From Candidatus Iainarchaeum sp. (GTDB taxonomy: Archaea; Iainarchaeota; Iainarchaeia; Iainarchaeales; GCA-2688035), in contig JAFCCZ010000027.1 of the NCBI GenBank assembly GCA_017609945.1, positions 1 through 15,147 on the forward strand: a stretch of 15,147 nucleotides of DNA. Direction: 5' to 3'. The notes beneath the pieces are model-generated. The model was given only the letters and a program-made list of their open reading frames with translations, was not told where the DNA came from and did not search any database. Positions 1-6,647 of this stretch are shown piece after piece; the first letter of the stretch is position 1; the number at the start of each line of letters is the position of its first letter. Both the position numbers and the translations under genes were made by a program.

Positions 1-247
1 GGTCATTGAGTTAAGCCGGCTTGCGGTTCACACCCGCGTATTCCCTCTCTACGAACTAGATGACGGCGTACTCAAATTCAACCAGAAGGTTGAGAAGCCA
101 AAGCCTGTGCTGGACTACCTTGAGCTGCAGGGGCGCTTTAAGCACCTGACAGAGGAAGAGGTTCAGAAAATCCAGGATTACGTTGACGCGCGCTACGAAT
201 TCATCCTCTCAATTGAGGGAAAGAAAGCGTTTGACGTTCTCTTTTAA
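1..247 (+). CDS. porB: Pyruvate:ferredoxin oxidoreductase beta subunit, C-terminal fragment
   Basis: This is the last 81 codons of a gene that begins before the window; the frame runs from base 2 to a TAA at 245-247. PorB-type subunits bind thiamine diphosphate and a [4Fe-4S] cluster and take part in the CoA-dependent oxidation of pyruvate (or its reverse) with ferredoxin as electron carrier. The visible tail has the features I associate with the PorB/VorB C-terminus: FPLYELDDG, a KPKPVLDYLELQGRF stretch, then HLTEEEVQKIQDYVD. The ThDP-binding core lies outside the window, so substrate specificity (pyruvate versus branched 2-oxoacids) cannot be told. The gene ends one base before the stop codon of the convergent VOC gene, leaving no room for a separate terminator. 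Family call is from pattern recognition of the tail only. Confidence 0.78.
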   Translation, partial: VIELSRLAVHTRVFPLYELDDGVLKFNQKVEKPKPVLDYLELQGRFKHLTEEEVQKIQDYVDARYEFILSIEGKKAFDVLF

Positions 248-248
248 T

Positions 249-662
249 TTACTTAACAGCCCTTCTTCCAAGGTCTTGCGCAAATCTTAGAAGATAGCCG
301 TCAGGGTCTGTTACCAGGAACTCTTTATTTCCCACCAGCTCATTCCCCTTTCTGTACCAGTTTTCCTCCGGCATTATTTTAATCGGGTGTCTGTTCTTTT
401 TGAGCGATTCAACCAAGTGATCTATTTCATTGGTTTCAATTTGAAAGTTTACACCACGCCCAAACGGGTATTCAAGTTTTCCCGTTTCCCACTTGCCATT
501 ACTTTCTTCAATCATTAGCTGGCTTTTGTTGTATGAAAGGAATGCAAACTTTTCTTCTTCTCGTTGGTATTCAATTTTGAATCCAAGAACTTTTGTATAA
601 AATTCAAGACTTTGGTTAATGTCTGAAACTGATAGTTCTGGGATTAGCTTGTTGAATTCCAT
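249..662 (-). CDS. VOC-superfamily protein, bleomycin-resistance/glyoxalase-like
   Basis: A 137-residue protein of the vicinal-oxygen-chelate fold. The N-terminus PELSVSDINQSLEFYTKVLG and the C-terminus FLVTDPDGYLLRFAQDLG are the usual beta-alpha-beta repeats of bleomycin-resistance-type members, which bind and sequester small molecules. A central YPFGRGVNFQI and WYR are also typical of this subgroup. I chose the ATG at 662-660 because the protein begins there with the family's usual start (MEFNKLIPEL); an upstream in-frame start would add ten residues and overlap the preceding gene. The start lies four bases after the stop of the nitroreductase gene on the same strand, so the two are probably cotranscribed. 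The real ligand is unknown; a resistance role is not implied by the fold alone. Convergent with porB, with one base between the stops. Confidence 0.85.
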   Translation of the reverse strand: MEFNKLIPELSVSDINQSLEFYTKVLGFKIEYQREEEKFAFLSYNKSQLMIEESNGKWETGKLEYPFGRGVNFQIETNEIDHLVESLKKNRHPIKIMPEENWYRKGNELVGNKEFLVTDPDGYLLRFAQDLGRRAVK

Positions 663-666
663 TGTT

Positions 667-1245
667 CTAAAACCCGTCCCTGTGCAGCACATCTTTTAGG
701 GTGCGCTTTGGAACGTGCAGCACGCCCTCTTCATCAATCCAGGAGCGCAAATTATTTCCCTTAGCTTCCTCGGCCACAGGCTTCTCTTTTGGATACCCCA
801 GGGCAATAACAAGCGGCAGGGAATGGTTTTCCGGAATCTCAAGAATTTCCCTTATTTTGTCCCTTTCAATTGCTCCCATCATGCAGCTTCCCAGTCCCTG
901 CTCGAACGCGCTTAAAACAATTGCCTGCGCGGCAATTCCAACGTTAATCGGGGTGTAGGTTTCGTCAGACTTTTCCTTGTCGGCAATTATTGCAATGAAG
1001 GCCTTTGCTTCCTCTCCCTTTACCCGCCCTTTCTCTGCAACAACTCCGCCAAAGCGCGCGGCCTCATTCAACTGCGCCAGCTTTTCGGCCTTGCTCACGG
1101 CAACAAACTCAAGCTCCTGGGTGTTGCGGGCGCTTGGAGCCAAGCGAGCGGCTTCCACGCACTTCTCCAGGGCCTCAAACTGAACCTCTTTGTTTTGGAA
1201 AATGCGGATTGTTCGCCTCGTCTTAGATGTTTCAATTGAATCCAT
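667..1245 (-). CDS. Nitroreductase-family FMN oxidoreductase
   Basis: A 192-residue protein of the nitroreductase superfamily, which bind FMN and use NAD(P)H or other donors to reduce varied substrates. Visible marks: an early KTRRTIR segment (Arg10-Arg11) that contacts FMN, LAPSARNTQ (residues 35-43), an INVGIAAQAIVLSAFEQGLGSCMMG helix (from residue 100) and the end VIALGYPKEKP (146-156). Length is typical for the shorter family members. The frame stays open upstream to 1530, but that extension overlaps the preceding gene out of frame and does not look like a domain, so I place the start at the ATG 1245-1243, where the family homology begins, ten bases after the preceding stop. It sits between a basic protein of unknown role and the VOC protein in one minus-strand group. 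Substrate cannot be assigned. Confidence 0.85.
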   Translation of the reverse strand: MDSIETSKTRRTIRIFQNKEVQFEALEKCVEAARLAPSARNTQELEFVAVSKAEKLAQLNEAARFGGVVAEKGRVKGEEAKAFIAIIADKEKSDETYTPINVGIAAQAIVLSAFEQGLGSCMMGAIERDKIREILEIPENHSLPLVIALGYPKEKPVAEEAKGNNLRSWIDEEGVLHVPKRTLKDVLHRDGF

Positions 1246-1255
1246 AAGAATTTCA

Positions 1256-2026
1256 CTAGTGTCTAGCCAAATTTGAAAGGCCACGTCTTGCGTGTGCGGC
1301 GTAGAGCTTCTTTTGAATTTCGATTTGCTCTCTTCCAAAGTCATTTTCCTTATTTTTAAAGCCAACTTTTTGGTAGAGTGCTGATGCAGACCCGTAGCAT
1401 CTTGAAGCAAAGTCTCCAAGGTCAGCGTGCTCTCGATAGCTTCTTGCACGTCTTGTTTGATACATATAGTGGTCTCCCATTTTATCAAGCCATTCAGCGA
1501 CCTGCTTGCACTCTGACTTTTGCGTTCCATCCCTAAGATTACGAAAAACAGTTGCCCGTGTTACAATGTTTGTGTCTCGGCCAAATTCGGTAACTCCTCT
1601 TATTAAGTTAGTTAGTTGTGGACGCAGCGCAGCCACATCAATTGAAGGCTTTGGTGGTTTTTTTCCTGTAGGTAATTCTTTGCTGGCTCTGGCTTCAGCT
1701 CTTGCTTTTTCAATGCTCGCCAGAACTCGTTTTGTTCTATCAGTTAGTCCACTTGCGTCATCCTTTCTCTTCAATGCTTCAATTTGTTCAAAAGTATGAG
1801 CATTTTCATATCTTATGCGGCCTGTTAGAAGAAGTCTGTGCCGAATTGTCCTCAAGGCAAACCGGAGTTCTCTCCCAGTTGCGCCAAACCTCAAAGTTTC
1901 ACTTATGGCATGTCTGGCTTCTGCTCCAGAACGGATGTGGCCAATTCCCGGTTTAAGAAAATGCCAGGCCGTTGGCAACTTTTTACCTGTGGGACGTGGC
2001 TTCTTCTTCCCAGGCTGTTTTCTCAT
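1256..2026 (-). CDS. Unknown basic, helix-rich protein with possible TPR-like C-terminus
   Basis: I do not recognise this 256-residue protein. The first 20 residues are very basic (RKQPGKKKPRPTGKK), suggesting nucleic-acid or ribosome contact. Residues about 35-130 are Arg/Glu-rich and predicted helical by eye (SETLRFGATGRELRFALR). A Pro/Lys linker follows (PTGKKPPKPS). The C-terminal third contains DLGDFASRCYGSASALYQK and similar spacing of small and aromatic residues, which resembles a tetratricopeptide-type helix pair; this is inference. No signal peptide or membrane segment. The start codon lies about 26 bases downstream of a box A (TTAAATAG on the minus strand), consistent with a leaderless message. 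It heads the group with the nitroreductase and VOC genes, separated by ten bases from the former. Coding status is supported by length, promoter position and operon spacing. Confidence 0.72.
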   Translation of the reverse strand: MRKQPGKKKPRPTGKKLPTAWHFLKPGIGHIRSGAEARHAISETLRFGATGRELRFALRTIRHRLLLTGRIRYENAHTFEQIEALKRKDDASGLTDRTKRVLASIEKARAEARASKELPTGKKPPKPSIDVAALRPQLTNLIRGVTEFGRDTNIVTRATVFRNLRDGTQKSECKQVAEWLDKMGDHYMYQTRRARSYREHADLGDFASRCYGSASALYQKVGFKNKENDFGREQIEIQKKLYAAHARRGLSNLARH

Positions 2027-2047
2027 ATTAATAAATTGGTGAAAAAA

Positions 2048-2070
2048 CTATTTAACCCTTAGTAAGGGGG
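2048..2070 (-). promoter_or_regulatory. Box A promoter with adjoining dyad, for the unknown basic protein
   Basis: On the minus strand the segment reads TTAAATAGT (2056-2048), a box A centred about 26 bases before the ATG at 2026. Directly abutting it is a perfect inverted repeat CCCTT-AGT-AAGGG (2056-2068). A dyad touching the TATA/BRE region could be a repressor site. The box A is a fair call; the operator role is inference. Confidence 0.5.
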
Positions 2071-2109
2071 TTTTTCAGTAGAATTCTAGTGAAAGAGACT
2101 GGCGAAAGC

Positions 2110-2117
2110 TATTAAAT
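2110..2117 (+). promoter_or_regulatory. Possible box A for the zinc-finger gene
   Basis: TATTAAAT about 40 bases before the ATG at 2155. The expected transcription start would fall close to the strong ribosome binding site AAGGAGGT (2140-2147), which makes this placement uncertain. An upstream TATTTAAC at 2049-2056 is an alternative with a longer leader. Confidence 0.3.
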
Positions 2118-2154
2118 TGGTTTTTGTTTAATTTGTTGTAAGGAGGTTCTGAAT

Positions 2155-2436
2155 ATGGCTGAAGCAGATAAGACAAAGAAAAGGGAAGAGGAAATTCCTG
2201 ACGAAAATATTTACAATGCGGAGGAAAGGCAGGAACAGCTTGACGACGACGCAATAGAGCCGGCTGAGGCAGGCTTTATGGAGGGCTATGAGGACACGAA
2301 GGCTGGCGTCTGCAATGCCTGCGGAAAGCAGATAGATCCTGAGAATGTTGTTGAGAAAGAGGTAAACGGGCAGGTTCTCACGTTCTGCTCTGAAAAGTGT
2401 GCCGAGCACTATGAGAAAAGGAAAGCGCTTGAGTGA
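2155..2436 (+). CDS. Small TRASH/YHS-like zinc-finger protein
   Basis: A 93-residue acidic protein. The N-terminal half is charged and probably flexible; it contains the segment IEPAEAGFMEGYE (about residues 34-46), which I associate with a family of small archaeal proteins. The C-terminal 40 residues hold Cys53-x2-Cys56 and Cys78-x3-Cys82, the four-cysteine treble-clef arrangement of TRASH/YHS/MYM-type metal-binding domains, which bind zinc or sense metals. Start is fixed by a strong Shine-Dalgarno sequence (AAGGAGGT, 2140-2147) seven bases before the ATG, one of the best in the window, suggesting high translation. Its stop lies two bases from that of the convergent DHH gene. Partner and exact role are unknown; a metal chaperone, metallosensor or protein-protein adaptor are all possible. 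Confidence 0.82.
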   Translation: MAEADKTKKREEEIPDENIYNAEERQEQLDDDAIEPAEAGFMEGYEDTKAGVCNACGKQIDPENVVEKEVNGQVLTFCSEKCAEHYEKRKALE

Positions 2437-2438
2437 AG

Positions 2439-3527
2439 TCATTTCCCGTATTTCTTTCTTAGAATTCTCAAAAGGTTTGCCCTGAATTTCTTCAGCTGAT
2501 TTTTTGGAATGCTTCCCGCGGCGGCCGGAACATGGCCCCCTGCCGTGCTCTCAGGAATTCCCCCAGTGGCCTTAACAAGCAACTCGTTTATTTTCACCTT
2601 GAAATCCTGCCTTCTTCCGCTGAATCTCAGCCTGTTTCCGCCAAGGTCATGGATTAGGATTACGGTCTTGTTCGGATGCATTTCACTTATTTCGTTTATC
2701 ACATAGCTCTTCAAATTTTCTTGTTTGTTCTTGATGCTGTAAATAAAGAGCTCGAGTTCAGGAAACTTTTCAGTCTTTTCCTCAAAACTATCTACTACCT
2801 TGGCCTTTTCGCGCTTGAACTCCTTAAGATGCTTGGCAAGGCCGCTTTTTAGAACGTCCCGCGGCCGCGTTGCCCTGTAAAGCGCCCTGAAAAGCTTTCC
2901 AAGGTCCTCGTCTGCGAGAGCCTCAACAGCCGCAATTAGGTCCTCAACCTCGTAGAGTTGGGTGAGGGAAATCCTCCTTTTTTGAATTGTTTTCTTTACG
3001 AAGGGCCTCCAGTTCTTGAGGCTCATGTCCCCGATTATGCCAACGCAGGCAACCCAGTCAAGCTTGCTTACATCGGTAACCTTGCTGAACAGGTCAAACG
3101 CAAACTTTGAGGTAACGTAAGAGCTTGGGTCCTTTTTTGTGAAAAATTGTGCTTTTAGAAAAACCGTGTCCTCGCTGTTTAAGTCAGTGTACATTGTGTG
3201 ATGGTCTATGATAAGGCACTTATCAAAAGCGCAGTAATCCCGCAGGCTGTGCGGCATGCTGTCAATTCCAATGTCAAGAACAATGAGAATGTTTGCCTTG
3301 CGCTTTTTCATCAGCGAAACAGCTTTTTTTTCCTGCCTTTGGTTCCCGTATTCATAGTGCCTTACAACAACTGGCTTTTTTCCGGTTAAGCTTTCAACTG
3401 CCCTTGCAGCAATTACTGCTGAGCACAATCCGTCAGAATCAGAGTGGTGGAGTATTGCAACCCTGTCACTATTGCTTAGGCCCTTGCAAAATTCCCTGAA
3501 ACGTTTCAACAGCAGTGCTTTCTTCAT
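2439..3527 (-). CDS. DHH/DHHA1-family phosphoesterase (archaeal RecJ-like)
   Basis: A 362-residue protein with the full DHH catalytic set: HHSDSDG (His27-Gly33, motif I), Asp85 in LIVLDIGID (motif II), Asp108-His109-His110 in IIDHH (motif III) and Asp167 in IIGDMS (motif IV), which together bind two Mn or Mg ions. The C-terminal DHHA1 domain ends with AGGHVPAAAGSIP (about 329-341), the substrate-binding GGH loop. Members of this family are 5'-3' exonucleases acting on single strands (archaeal RecJ/GAN), nano-RNases or cyclic-dinucleotide phosphodiesterases. Length and lack of extra domains are compatible with any of these, so I leave the symbol empty. The start lies about 28 bases from a box A, consistent with leaderless transcription. 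No membrane or PAS/GGDEF parts, which argues against a GdpP-like enzyme. Confidence 0.88.
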   Translation of the reverse strand: MKKALLLKRFREFCKGLSNSDRVAILHHSDSDGLCSAVIAARAVESLTGKKPVVVRHYEYGNQRQEKKAVSLMKKRKANILIVLDIGIDSMPHSLRDYCAFDKCLIIDHHTMYTDLNSEDTVFLKAQFFTKKDPSSYVTSKFAFDLFSKVTDVSKLDWVACVGIIGDMSLKNWRPFVKKTIQKRRISLTQLYEVEDLIAAVEALADEDLGKLFRALYRATRPRDVLKSGLAKHLKEFKREKAKVVDSFEEKTEKFPELELFIYSIKNKQENLKSYVINEISEMHPNKTVILIHDLGGNRLRFSGRRQDFKVKINELLVKATGGIPESTAGGHVPAAAGSIPKNQLKKFRANLLRILRKKYGK

Positions 3528-3550
3528 ACTAATTCTGAACAGGGCAAAGG

Positions 3551-3560
3551 TTTAATAATT
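3551..3560. promoter_or_regulatory. Bidirectional box A between DHH gene and the M29/M24/nadXA operon
   Basis: TTTAATAATT on the plus strand, read as AATTATTAAA on the minus strand. On the minus strand it is about 28 bases from the DHH start (leaderless). On the plus strand a start near 3581 would give a leader of about 24 bases containing the Shine-Dalgarno GGAGGGG (3593-3599) five bases before the ATG at 3605. A second AT-rich element, TTTTATTAAA at 3573-3582, is an alternative for the plus strand but would leave the ribosome binding site out of the message. Confidence 0.45.
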
Positions 3561-3604
3561 GAAACAGGCTATTTTTATTAAACAGCTTTCTTGGAGGGGT
3601 TTTT

Positions 3605-3769
3605 ATGGGATATGAGCATACCAACAGCAAGGGAATAAAGTATTACCTGCACCAGAGCGGCAGACTTTTTTTCTTTTCGAAGTCTGAGGAAGACGGAATT
3701 GACCTGCCCGATGGCTACGATGTCATAGAAAACAGTAGGACAGGGCTCCCAATGCTGAAGAAAAAGTAA
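3605..3769 (+). CDS. Small conserved hypothetical protein (54 residues)
   Basis: A short gene with the strong ribosome binding site GGAGGGG five bases before its ATG. The product begins MGYEHTNSKGIKYYLHQSG and continues as a probable small beta-sheet (RLFFFSKSEEDGIDLPDGYD), ending TGLPMLKKK with a basic tail. I recall similar short proteins with the same start (GYEHTNSKG) and the same TGLP-basic end as hypothetical genes in DPANN-type archaea; no function is known to me. It leads the operon with the M29-like peptidase, whose ATG follows after eleven bases. Coding evidence: strong ribosome binding site, clean codon use and operon position. The conserved motif and the basic end might mean a ribosome- or nucleic-acid-associated accessory protein, but that is speculation. 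Confidence 0.82.
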   Translation: MGYEHTNSKGIKYYLHQSGRLFFFSKSEEDGIDLPDGYDVIENSRTGLPMLKKK

Positions 3770-3780
3770 AAGGGTAGTAC

Positions 3781-5556
3781 ATGAAGTACAGTGTCAAGGG
3801 GTTTGACAAGGCAGTTGCCTACTATAAGGGAGAGTTGCGCGGGCTCCTGAAAAAGGGAGATGCCTGCCTTATTGAGATTCCGCTGAAGAACTCCAAGGCC
3901 TTCTACTCTGTTGCTCCCTTGAGCAGGGCAATCCACGAGCTCAAAGCCGATGTGAATCTTTTTGTTTTAGATGGAAGAAGTCACTCTCTTAATGCACTGA
4001 AAAAAACCTGGAAGGTATTCAACGGCGAGGCCTCAAAGAAGAGAAATGCATTGGACGAATTCATAACTGCGGTTAATAGGAAAGCGAAGAACAGGAAATT
4101 TATTCATTTGTTCAAGCAACCTGAGCTCTTTATCATCGCCTCCGGAAAGGGTTTTGCTGCAGGCGGCAAAACAATGGAGTTCAGGACAGGCTGGTTCAGG
4201 AAAAGGCTTTGGGGAAAGCTCCTTGCAACCTGCAGAAGAATTCTTGAACAGGGCTATGCCCTGAAGAAGAGCGAAAAGTTCTCAGTTTCCTTTGAATTAA
4301 TGCCCACAAAAAAGGATCTTGACCTGCCGTTTGATGACTATATTGACAATTTCTCAATCGCTTACGCAATGGCCTTGGCTGCGAAAAAGATGTGCAGAAA
4401 GGTTGGTTTGGGCTCAAGCACTTCGCGAATGTCGCAACTCGAGCCAATGAACCGCATTTCAGACCTTTCTACGACGCTTGTAGGGTGCGAGTATGAAAAA
4501 AACATCAAAGAACCTGTTTTCAATAAATTCAAAAAGCTTTCAAAGCTCATGAACTATCGTGTGCTAAAGCCAAACGATGCAGCGTTTGGCATCCACGGAA
4601 AGGGATACGGTGGAAAGCATTTTTTTGGGCTGGAGGTAGGTTACCCCACTCCAAACAGGAAAAGCAGGTGGCAGAGCCCTGGCCAAATGTTCCTCAAACC
4701 ATTTTGGTATACTCAATCAAAGATTGACAACAGAGAACCAAAAACAAGGTATGCTATAACAGGAACCCTGCCGCTTGAAAACTTCATCAGAACCTGCTAC
4801 ATTGATTTCTTCAAGCTGCGCAAGCTTGATGACGCTATAAGGGAAATCGTAAAAAAGGGGAAAACAATTCACTTCAGGGGAAAGAAGATGAAGCAGGGCA
4901 GAACAGAGCTCTGGCTTGACCTGACCCCCGTACTGAAAGGCAAAAGCCCGGTGCTTGCCTCTGATATAGAGGTTAATCCCAGTACGCCATCTGAGTCCGC
5001 ACAAATCTTCAAAATGAAGTCAGGGCGGTACGGAAACTTTCCAGGGGGTGAGGTTTTCTGGACCCCGCACGATCTAAACGGGACCTATATTGGAGACGTT
5101 GTAATAAACGTTGACCAAAGCTATGTTATCGGAAGCAAAAAGCCCTTTGTTGTGAAAATCAGGCACGGGTACTACAAGGTGAAGAGCGGGCCTGCAAAAA
5201 TTCTCAAAGCGCTCACTAAGAGAAAAAAGGAAAGCCGCAAGCTAATAAACCTTTACGAGAAAAACAAGAGCATGCCAAAGAGTGTGATAAACACATACAA
5301 GAAGAACTTTGACAGGGTCGGAGAGATTGCAATCAACACAAACCCAAAAGCAAAGCTTTCAAGATACCTCATTGAAACCGAGAAGATTGCAAGAATGATG
5401 CACATTGCACTTGGCTCAGGCTATGAGCCAAACCGGGAAACAACCTACCACTGTGACATTGTGTTGAACTGCCCAAGGCAGAAGATGGACATTTGGGTTG
5501 AAACCCCGAAGGGCGAAACCATCTGGATAATGCGCAAGGGAAAGCACGTGGTTTGA
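3781..5556 (+). CDS. Large M29-like (AmpS-type) metallo-aminopeptidase homologue
   Basis: A 591-residue protein. The C-terminal third carries the five positions that bind the two metals in M29 aminopeptidases (AmpS/aminopeptidase T): Glu424 in PGGEVF, Glu515 in GEIAINTNP, His541 in HIALGSGY, and His557 with Asp559 in YHCD. IETEKIARMMHIALG also follows the family pattern. The N-terminal 65 residues (GELRGLLKKGDACLIEIP, then a Rossmann-like strand VNLFVLDG) match the start of M29 proteins. The middle (about 100-320), including FGIHGKGYGGKHFFGLE and a Lys-rich stretch, is not something I recognise. Usual M29 enzymes are near 370-415 residues, so this is a much longer form. The downstream M24 peptidase gene overlaps its stop by one base (TGATG), indicating translational coupling and joint work in peptide degradation. 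Activity is inferred from retained ligands; specificity is unknown. Confidence 0.75.
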   Translation: MKYSVKGFDKAVAYYKGELRGLLKKGDACLIEIPLKNSKAFYSVAPLSRAIHELKADVNLFVLDGRSHSLNALKKTWKVFNGEASKKRNALDEFITAVNRKAKNRKFIHLFKQPELFIIASGKGFAAGGKTMEFRTGWFRKRLWGKLLATCRRILEQGYALKKSEKFSVSFELMPTKKDLDLPFDDYIDNFSIAYAMALAAKKMCRKVGLGSSTSRMSQLEPMNRISDLSTTLVGCEYEKNIKEPVFNKFKKLSKLMNYRVLKPNDAAFGIHGKGYGGKHFFGLEVGYPTPNRKSRWQSPGQMFLKPFWYTQSKIDNREPKTRYAITGTLPLENFIRTCYIDFFKLRKLDDAIREIVKKGKTIHFRGKKMKQGRTELWLDLTPVLKGKSPVLASDIEVNPSTPSESAQIFKMKSGRYGNFPGGEVFWTPHDLNGTYIGDVVINVDQSYVIGSKKPFVVKIRHGYYKVKSGPAKILKALTKRKKESRKLINLYEKNKSMPKSVINTYKKNFDRVGEIAINTNPKAKLSRYLIETEKIARMMHIALGSGYEPNRETTYHCDIVLNCPRQKMDIWVETPKGETIWIMRKGKHVV

Positions 5557-6626
5557 TGCTGAAAAAAACCAAGCAGCTGTTTAAGGACACAAAGGTTGAT
5601 GCAGTAGTTCTCAGGACATCCCCGGCCTGCTTTGACCCCTGTTTTTTCTACTTTTCAGGGATCCAGCCAGGAGTGCTTGACAACAACGCACTTCTTCTGT
5701 CACCAAGAAAAAAACCGCTTCTACTAAGAACAGTTCTTGACCCGGAAATCAACGCAAAGGGCCTGCGGGTGAAAACGGTGAAGAAAAGAAAGCAAATGGA
5801 GGCAATCCTGAACAAAGAACTTTCAGGCAAAAGAATTGGAATAAACGGCCAACGCTATACACTTGCCTCGCTTAAAAGACTTAAGAAGGCGTTGCCCGGC
5901 AAACGCTTTGTTGACATTTCCACACAGCTTTCACTGGCAAGGGAGATAAAGGAGCCCTGGGAGATTTCAAGAATTTCAAAGGCCGCAAAGATAACAGAGA
6001 AGGCACTTAACGACCTTCCCAAAATATTCAAAAAGGGCATTACCGAGAGACAGCTTGCCCTAGAGCTTGAATTCCTTCTCCGCGAGCGCTCCAAGGACAA
6101 TGTTTCCTTCCCGCCGATTGTTGCAAACGCAAGAAACAGCTCTTTCCCGCACCACTTTGCCTCTGAGAGGAAAATCAGCAAGGGAATTGTTCTAGTGGAC
6201 TGTGGGGCAAAATTTAAGGGATACTGCGCGGATTTGACAAGAATGTTTACAGTTGGAAGGCCCCCCAAAAAGGAGAAGGCGCTCTACGAAACAGTCCTTG
6301 AGGCGAAAAAGTTCGGGCAGGAATTGAGCGTTGAGGGAGCAAGGGCCTGCGATGTCTTCAAGCAGGTTTCAGATTTCCTGAAAAGAAACGCAGGCCAGGC
6401 CCTAATCCACGGGCTGGGCCACGGGCTTGGGCTGGAAACCCACGACTGCCCGCCTGGTTTCCTTAAGGATTCAAAAGACGAACTAAAAACCGGAATGGTG
6501 CTGACGGTTGAGCCCGCGGTTTACGGCAAAGGCTTTGGAGTGCGCATTGAGGACGATATTGTCGTGGGAAAGCGCAAATTCAGGGCTTTGAGCAATGCAC
6601 CGAAACAATTAATTCCTTTGCGCTGA
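5556..6626 (+). CDS. M24-family Xaa-Pro peptidase
   Basis: A 356-residue creatinase/aminopeptidase-P fold enzyme that removes or cleaves at X-Pro bonds. The N-terminal domain (1-130) is the creatinase-N type. The catalytic domain keeps all five metal ligands: Asp215 in LVDCGAK, Asp226 in ADLTRMF, His289 in HGLGHGLG, Glu319 in TVEPAVY and Glu332 in VRIEDD, plus the substrate-binding His200 in PHHF. Length is typical of archaeal prolidase/aminopeptidase P. The ATG at 5556 overlaps the stop of the M29-like gene by one base; an in-frame TTG one codon earlier is less likely. Prolidase (dipeptide) versus aminopeptidase P (longer peptides) cannot be separated by eye, so no symbol is given. Cytoplasmic, no signal peptide. 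Coupled expression with the M29-like enzyme suggests a peptide-recycling pair. Confidence 0.9.
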   Translation: MLKKTKQLFKDTKVDAVVLRTSPACFDPCFFYFSGIQPGVLDNNALLLSPRKKPLLLRTVLDPEINAKGLRVKTVKKRKQMEAILNKELSGKRIGINGQRYTLASLKRLKKALPGKRFVDISTQLSLAREIKEPWEISRISKAAKITEKALNDLPKIFKKGITERQLALELEFLLRERSKDNVSFPPIVANARNSSFPHHFASERKISKGIVLVDCGAKFKGYCADLTRMFTVGRPPKKEKALYETVLEAKKFGQELSVEGARACDVFKQVSDFLKRNAGQALIHGLGHGLGLETHDCPPGFLKDSKDELKTGMVLTVEPAVYGKGFGVRIEDDIVVGKRKFRALSNAPKQLIPLR

Positions 6627-6647
6627 AGGAATCTTTCAGGTGTTTCC

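Noticed and set aside
1246..1530. N-terminal extension of the nitroreductase frame
   Set aside because: It overlaps the preceding gene out of frame and resembles no family; nitroreductase homology starts at the ATG at 1245.
2056..2075. Hairpin CCCTTAGTAAGGG followed by TTTTT, looking like an intrinsic terminator on the plus strand
   Set aside because: No plus-strand gene ends upstream; the nearest is porB at 247. A promoter-side dyad for the minus-strand gene fits better.
2128..2442. Minus-strand hydrophobic frame over the zinc-finger gene
   Set aside because: Antisense of an acidic Lys/Glu-rich gene reads as Leu/Phe-rich, so the apparent membrane protein is a shadow.
5553..5555. TTG start one codon before the M24 ATG
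   Set aside because: The ATG at 5556 gives the classic one-base stop-start overlap and is a stronger start codon.
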